Assembly (NCBI GenBank): GCA_003833135.1
Contig: QZLH01001327.1
Coordinates: 8,958 to 34,288, forward strand
DNA from: Oehlia diaphana
Lineage: Eukaryota > Glomeromycota > Glomeromycetes > Glomerales > Glomeraceae
Direction: 5' to 3'
Length of the DNA stretch: 25,331 nt
Position 1 is the stretch's first letter, and each line of letters begins with the position of its first letter. The position numbers were made by a program, and so were the translations under genes. Under the pieces are notes generated by a model, which saw only the letters and a program-made list of their open reading frames with translations, had not been told where the DNA came from and made no database searches. Below, piece by piece: positions 19,163-25,331 of the stretch.

Positions 19163-20995
19163 CTACGCATTCTTTCTTGGAGAGGTTTTATTAAATGTTG
19201 ACCGACGTTGCTTTTGCTTTGTTGCTTGTCCGCCGCCATCACTGCCTCTTTTGTGTGGTTCTGTTAAGAATTATTACAAAAAAACTTTAACAATAGTGGT
19301 ATTAAAATAATAAATATAATTAAAATTCGGCTTACCGCCTAAAGCTGGTGAATAGGTTTTTTGTCGAGGAGAATTGATACCATTGACACTAGACACTAAA
19401 GGTGAAGGAGTAAGTGATGGTGTTTGAGTAGGTGTAGGTGCTGGTGTTGGAGTAGTAATCGGCGTTGGAGCAGAGGCCTGCAAATCGTTCGTATTAGGTG
19501 TTGGCGGTGCACCATTATAAGAAGGTTCATTTTTAATGTCTTTTCCATTAAGTTGTGCTTGAGGATTTTGTATCCTCTGATTTGGATTCGGATTATTAGA
19601 CATTGTAGGCGTATTCATGTTTTGAGAGTTATGTGTAACCATCCTTAATGCCTCTGTAAATATAAAAAAATATAAGCGTCAAATATTATAATTATATATA
19701 TAGAATAAAAGAAATTAAAATTTACGCAATGGTCCAGTTTGCGAATCTTTTATAGTCAAAGCAATGACTTCTTGTATAAAATCAACTCCCTCTGCGATCT
19801 GTTCAAATTATAATTAAATATTAATGAACGAATAAATAAATTAAACAGATAAAAACAATGTGGATGCTAACCTCTAAACATCGCATTGTCTTATGCGGTA
19901 TTCCATATTCATTTACAACCACTGTATCTGGAGTAAATCTTTGTATTAGATTACGTGGAACATATTCGGTAAACTTTGATGTCACAAAGTCAAAACTCGT
20001 CATTTTTAATGTGTTGTTAAACACAACCACTAAACGACCAGGCGCTGAGACCTAAATTATAAGAACGAGATAATGAACTTTTGATTAGAATAAAAACTAT
20101 AAAATCTTACTAATTCCTAAAGGAAACAATTTTATATACATATATTTATTTATTTATATTTACCTGAATTCCGTTTGCAAAGTGATATTCTATCGAAGAA
20201 TATGGACAATCTACTTGGGATTGAACACCATTTGGAGTATTTACGGTCCTTTCTTTTGGACTTCCAAGTACAAGGTGTATTTTTACTACTCCAGATTCAA
20301 TAAATGTTTGATAAAACCTCGGGATAACTTGGTATGTGAATTCTATTCAATCAATAGAAAACATTATTAACATTAACTAAATTAACAAGTATATAATATA
20401 AAGATCGTACCAAATCTTTTTGTTCTATTGTTCACGCTATCATGCAATGTATACTTCATTGTTACATCCTCAGAAAAAAAAGTATTCGTTAGTTGTTTCC
20501 AATATAGGATATCCTAATTCAATGTTATTTTAATTTTAAATTAATAAATGCTAAATAAAAATGATGATAATTTGATAAAATAACAAACATACTTGTAGAT
20601 TATTAACCATGACGTCATTTCCTAAACATTCTACGAATGCTAGAAGTTTTCCAACACCAGAATTTGACCTAAAATCAATGATAATAATTAGCGCATTAAT
20701 TCTAATTAGAAAACATTCTACGGTTATCATTTTTTTAAAAAACTCACTTAATTATAGGAGTTTGCATTCTCATTTGGTTAACAAATCTTGGATTATTCAC
20801 TATGTTATTTGTCATGGCTATCATATTCGGTACATATGAACTTGGGATTATATTACGCTGAACTCCTATTCCATTTTGTGTCATTGTATATTGTGGTCTA
20901 ACAAATCTTTGGGCATTGGGGAAGTTTGGGTAAACGTTAGGAGGAACTCGGATCGCGCCTCCCGGCATAAAAGCAGCCGGATTATAACTCGCCAT
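19163..20995 (-). CDS. LDB/Chip/PtaB-type transcriptional adaptor
   Basis: This is a nuclear co-regulator of the LIM-domain-binding (LDB1/Chip, plant SEUSS, fungal PtaB/Mfg1/Adn) family, which dimerises and bridges DNA-binding factors. Eight exons join in frame: 20995-20748, 20668-20593, 20513-20411, 20342-20164, 20051-19872, 19798-19726, 19653-19336 and 19260-19163, giving 424 aa. The conserved core (about 85-310) includes SGVGKLLAFVE, DILYWKQLTNTFFSED, then YQVIPRFYQTFIESGVVKIH, APGRLVVVFNNTLKMTSFDF, EYVPRNLIQRF and HKTMRCLEIAEGVDFIQEV, corresponding to the WWDAFTTEFFEDD and IPRYFRSIFEGGATELYY blocks of LDB1. The N-terminus is Asn/Pro-rich. A Thr/Pro repeat (PTPITTPTPAPTPTQTP-like) and a basic tail (KQKQRRSTFNKTSPRKNA, likely a nuclear localisation signal) close the protein. 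No separate LIM-interaction domain is recognised. In ascomycetes the homologue acts with a Som1/Flo8-type partner; a partner here is inference. Confidence 0.88.
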
Positions 20996-22160
20996 AAACT
21001 TTGATGTTTCGATAGATCACAGAAGCTATTTCTTTAAAATATATATATATATATATATAATATATAAAAGGTTTTACTATTAAAATTAAACTAAAAAAAA
21101 CCAAGTATTCGATATATAAAAAAGTGAGTATAATTTTTTCTTTTGATTTTAGTGTATTGTGTGAAAAAGCAATGAAATGTCAACAAAAATGGGGAGTCTG
21201 CTAAATTACAAAGATCACAATAAAAATGATTTACAGAATTGAAAAATGCCGCGGTATCACCCGTTGGCAATTCAGCCAATCAATATCAAACTGAGACTTT
21301 GGTCCAGATTCATTTTGCGTTTTGACCAGAATTAACTACTATAATATTTGTTTTATTATAGTAACTTATTAAAATAATAAATAACCTTTTCTATCTTTAA
21401 TTTAAAAAAATTATAACGTTAGATTATGAGTACGTAGAATTTAATTTTGTGAATTGCGATTACATTTAATTCATTTTAATAATTCAATTCTTGTTAAAAA
21501 TCCATTGTTTCTAAAAATAGTATAACTTAGATTCTTAAAAATAGGTAAAACTAAGAAATATTTTGTGTAGGTTGTATATTGCTTAGTTAATTTAAAATGA
21601 CTGTTTTATAATTATAACAAAGACCTTCGAATTTGTTCTTATATTCTTGTTACTTCTTATATAGCCCCTATACCAAAAAAATAGACATGATCGACACTAT
21701 TCAAAGTATGGAAAGTATGGAAAGTTCGATCGAAACACTGGCCGAATGTAATTAACTCACATGACACTAATGACTGACACTACGCCTTTAGCGCCCCTAA
21801 AAAGGATTTTATAATTCAGCAGAGTTCATATGATTGGCTAAATATTGACTGATACAATTTCGGGTATGTTTATTATTATGAACATTATTATATATGATCC
21901 AAATTTTATTAATTAACATTTTAAATTCCTATTAATTACATCTTCAAACAATTCATCACAATAGCAAACTCAATAGAAATCGTAAAAGTCAAAAAGACTT
22001 AACACTATTTACAAATTATTACACTTCGAAATTAAATTTACCATAAATTTAGCAATTATCACAATTATTTATAAGCTACCCTCTTTCTTTCGCGAAAACT
22101 CCACTTAGATGGTGGCTAAAGTTAAATATAAACGATTTTATAAATAAAAATAAAATTAAA
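20996..22160. other. Intergenic region upstream of the LDB gene
   Basis: These 1165 bp hold the LDB promoter/5' UTR on the right of its start and the 3' region of the DDT gene. They contain an (AT)n run (21041-21060), a doubled GTATGGAAA (about 21707-21725), TCACATGA (21757-21764), and CGCGAAAA near 22092, which resembles an SCB/Swi4 box but lies past a stop codon. A minus-strand frame at 21279-21091 (MAELPTGDTAAFFNSVNHFY...) has some coding character, but I could not join it to anything. No RNA gene is recognised. Confidence 0.5.
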
Positions 22161-24790
22161 TCAATCGAAATTATAATTTTGATTTACCAGATTTTGCTCT
22201 TCAAAATCACTTTCCTCGATCTCCTCATCTATAATTTCCTCTTTATAGTTGACTACTTTGTTTTTTTTGTCTCGTAAACGCATCGGACATTTGAATTTTT
22301 CTGCAAGCTGCTCTTTCATGCGTTTCTTGATTGATCTTACCACGGGTTCACCGGCTTCTATCATTACGTCCAACCAAACAGCTAATGTAGAAAATGTTCT
22401 AATATCTAATGAATACCAATCTACTGCAGCATTATAAAGCCAATCCCAATTTTTATCTTTTTTAGAACTGGCTATAAATGAGTTATCGTCATCTGAAAAT
22501 TTAAGCCCAGTTTCAGAGATCATATTCTTGACTTCATTTACAAAGTCGATAGCTTTAACTTTTGAATTTGATTGAGGATCTTTAAAAACCAAATTTGGTT
22601 CAACATGTTTCAAGATTTTTTCAAAATCCGCGATTTTTCTTTTCACACATTCTTCCATTATTGTATAATATTCTTCCATTGACCAGACGTCTTTCTTACG
22701 GATGACCGTATCAAATAATTTCCAGAAGCTTTTTTGACGTTGACTCATAATACTTTTGACTTCTTCACTATCAACTTTCATTGGCTCGCTTTTAATATCT
22801 CTTTTCTTTTCGAACCATAAATCAAGCTTATCAAATGAAGGTTCAATTTCTTTCTCCATAATCTTAAGATTTACTTTTAAACTTCTTTCCCTCTCATTGC
22901 GTGTATTGAGACCTGCCATAAACATTCTAAATTTTCCAATCCCATTAATAAACTGCCACTCCAACGGAGAGGTCAGTGGAAGAGATGAATCATTGGAATC
23001 ATCCGATTCCTCTGGGTAATTCCATTTAATAGTTTCAACAAATACGCCTCCCAATGTTCTAAAGAACCAATAGTATCTACCATCCCGATCTTGTCCTAAT
23101 CTGACCATCGTATAAAATCTTTCGTCACGTCCCAATGGATTCAAAATCGTACCACCTCGTAGAGTACAATTTGCATGATCTCGTTCAGTCTTGTTCAACA
23201 TGTTAAGTTCCTTATATTCTGCTTCCAATTTATCTAATTTATGGTGCAGTAGTTCAATTTCATCTGTTGTAACTTTTCGTTGTTCATTAAGTTCACTTAA
23301 TATTTCTTGCTCAGCCTTGCGTTTTGCAACAATTTTTTGACGTTTAGTGATAGCATTGGACAAATCCACAATATTACTTTCGTCCTCAAAACTTGAGGGT
23401 TTTTCCTTCAATTGCTTTTCGATATCTTTAATCTCATTTTCTTTGTTAACTATTCTGACACGTGTTTCATTGATTTTAAAGTTAATCTCTTTCATTTTTG
23501 CCGTTCTAATCTCATTTTCTTTCCTATGATTTGCTGGAATTGTCAATTCTTTTATATATTCACGAAGTTTATTGGTGCGTAATGCTTCATTTATAATATC
23601 GGTAAATATAGACATTCGTTCTCTCGGACTAAATTCAGAATATTCTTTTTCGAGAAGAAATTTCTTGTTAGGAAATCTTTCAATAAGATAATATTGAATA
23701 TTAACAATATCTATGTCGCATCCTTCCTCAGATTCATTGTAAAGGAAAGAGAGCAATCCAGATTGTAAATAAGCAAGGCGCGTATGGAAACGGTCGTCCA
23801 AAATCATTTCTTCAAGATGGGCTGAAGTAAAATTCAATATTATTTGTTAATTTTTGAACTTTTTTTTTAAACAAAAAATAAATAAATAAATAAACTAAAA
23901 TACCATATTGTAATTTATTTCCATTATATTCAATATCTAATTCCAAAGGTTTCTCAAATTTCACAATAAAATCGTATAGTTTTAATATATCTGTAACTAA
24001 ATTCATGTCAATCGCTCCTAGATCCACATTTTCAAAATCTGGTAGTGAAGAGACGATAGCATTATCGAATTCAATATTTTTTTGTAGTCTCCTCTTGCCA
24101 ATGTTTGCAATTGGTCGAGATTCCGATAATTCCTAATAAAGTGAAATATTATTAGAATTAGTTTATAATGCTGGATAAACTTGAATTGAATTAAAAATTC
24201 ATTACATTATTTGAACTAGTGATTTCTATAAAAATGGCAGGATTTTCGCCATCAAAGGTAGAGTTGGTGTCATTTTGAGGATTGACACTTCCACTTTGTT
24301 GATCCTTTGATGAAGTAGCAGGACTAAACCAATTTAATAAAGAATTATTATTATTATTGGATTGACTTTTCTTTGAACTAGATTTTGATCTTTTCGAGTT
24401 TTTCTTGATTGTTGATAAAGAACTTTCATTAGATTTTATAATTTCAAAGTTCGATTTATTAACAGTCACTTCTGGCGGGGACATAATAGGAATGACAACT
24501 CTTGGTAAATACCAAGTAGCTTTTGTAGGTGAAGCTACCTTTCTTGGTGTAGGTATATTTATTTCATGTGTACCATTAAAAATTACTGTTTTCTGTGCGA
24601 GTTCTTTCTCACTTTCCTCCTTTATCGTGGGTGGTGTTTCCTTTGAGGAATCAGAATCACGCGTATCAGACTGTAGCCAACGCTTTATTGCAGACTCTTT
24701 AGACTTTTGAGTATTAGAAACCTCGCCCAAAGCTGTCCTTTTAGATTTTGAGTGGTTACTTAAAACTTTTGAAATATTACGACTCTCCAT
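22161..24790 (-). CDS. DDT/WHIM-domain chromatin-remodelling subunit
   Basis: This is probably an accessory subunit of an ISWI-type remodeller. Three exons join in frame: 24790-24206, 24132-23904 and 23821-22161, giving 824 aa. The first 195 residues are disordered, Ser/Lys/Asn-rich and basic. A DDT domain follows (about 238-300; NLVTDILKLYDFIVKFEKPL...AHLEEMILD), then a WHIM1-like helical region (about 315-362; FSPRERMSIFTDIINEALRT), a long coiled coil (about 375-485) and a WHIM2/WSD motif (about 510-535; RLGQDRDGRYYWFFRTLGG, then VFVE). The C-terminus is helical and ends acidic (EEIIDEEIEESDFEEQ). DDT plus WHIM is the arrangement that binds the ISWI ATPase and linker DNA in ACF1/BAZ1A, ITC1 and relatives. 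I see no WAC, PHD or bromodomain, so it is not a full ACF1. The exact orthologue is uncertain. Confidence 0.85.
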
Positions 24791-25331
24791 TATTTTTATT
24801 TTTATCCTTTTTAGCTAACAAAAAAATGAAAAAAAGGGATAGTTATATTACATTTATACTTTATTAAAAAATTATGTATAAAATAATATTAATTTTCGTA
24901 CGTCTTTAACGTTTTCTTCTTGATAAAAACACAAACTTAAGAAAAGTTATTAAGTTTGACACGATAAAAAAAAACGCGCCGCGACACGAACTTATACTTT
25001 TTAGTAAAGGACGATCATATGAAACGAGGTTAACCAATCGAAAAAAAAAAAAATTATCATGTGATTTAACGCAGTTGTACATGTCCCGTTATCATTATAA
25101 CACCAACAATTTTATTATAGGGGAATCTTAACCTGTTCCAGGGGGTATACGTTTCTTATCCTGTTCCCCTGCATCAGCCACATCAGCCCCAGCCACATGG
25201 ATTTATTTGTTGTTTTACCAGTTATCCTCTTTCTTATCCTTTCCCACTTTCTTTTCCTTTTATTTTTTTTTATTTTTTAAATATTTTAAAAGCTTTAAAG
25301 CTAGATAATATTTAATATTGACTTAGATATG
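24791..25331. other. Region upstream of the DDT gene, with a GC-richer patch
   Basis: The first part is the probable promoter and 5' UTR of the DDT gene. It has AAAACGCGCCGCGACACG (about 24971-24988), a CG-rich island in otherwise AT-rich DNA, and ATCATGTGAT at 25056-25065. From about 25118 the composition changes to a GC-richer stretch with two CCTGTTCC blocks, a CAGGGG/CCCCTG inverted pair and a CATCAGCCACATCAGCCCC repeat, then pyrimidine-rich DNA. No gene is recognised before the window ends. Confidence 0.5.

Noticed and set aside
21091..21279. A minus-strand frame, MAELPTGDTAAFFNSVNHFY..., upstream of the LDB gene
   Set aside because: The CDLC and FHC residues hint at a zinc-binding fold, but the ORF ends in AT-rich low-complexity sequence and I could not splice it to another exon. 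It may be LDB 5' UTR.
22092..22099. CGCGAAAA, resembling a Swi4 (SCB) box
   Set aside because: It lies just past the DDT gene stop codon and about 1.1 kb from the nearest upstream start on that side, so a promoter role is not supported.
1..25331. CRISPR arrays, prophage, bacterial operons, tRNA or rRNA genes
   Set aside because: The window is intron-bearing eukaryotic DNA. I saw no regularly spaced repeat-spacer pattern, no tRNA-like A/B box pair with a matching acceptor stem, and no rRNA-like segment.

Overview
The window is nuclear DNA from a eukaryote, most likely an early-diverging fungus. It looks like Glomeromycotina, close to Rhizophagus. The evidence is the very AT-rich base composition, many short introns (about 60-100 nt, GTAAG-type donors, TAG/CAG acceptors), fungal-type orthologues and A/T-rich intergenic DNA with microsatellites. 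The genus is inferred from general resemblance, not from a search.

Layout. Positions 1-3628 hold no intact gene. They contain a 19-bp tandem repeat, a long hairpin-like MITE (835-1111), a 12-bp minisatellite carrying TTAGGG, and the decayed 3' end of what looks like a transposase-derived gene (2281-2630). Eight protein-coding genes follow: importin alpha (minus, 3629-5782), a DJ-1/PfpI protein (plus, 6223-7172), a FRAY/OSR1-like STE20 kinase (plus, 7576-11004), a ROG1-type DUF676 serine lipase (plus, 11587-13317, no introns), the spindle-checkpoint kinase MPS1/TTK (minus, 13598-15974), pescadillo/NOP7 (plus, 16183-18668), an LDB/Chip/PtaB-type transcriptional adaptor (minus, 19163-20995) and a DDT/WHIM chromatin-remodelling subunit (minus, 22161-24790). 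All exon models were built by hand from splice sites and reading frame. Each closes exactly in frame.

How the genes relate. They are mostly housekeeping nuclear functions: nuclear import, ribosome biogenesis, mitotic checkpoint, transcription and chromatin. They do not form an evident biosynthetic or defence cluster. Two pairs are divergent and could share promoters: importin alpha/DJ-1 (440 bp apart) and MPS1/NOP7 (208 bp apart, with an ACGCGT MCB-like box near MPS1). Two pairs converge: lipase/MPS1 and NOP7/LDB.

Most worth a second look: the STE20 kinase has four [KR]K[SG]RFxV motifs in its own tail. In animals RFxV is the docking peptide bound by the CCT domain of SPAK/OSR1, a domain I cannot see in this protein. 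Also notable are a 93-bp duplication of the NOP7 intron 1/exon 2 boundary in which the extra copy has drifted to A/T and lost its splice acceptor, and a recurrent 10-mer, ATCATGTGAT. I found no clearly new multi-gene system.
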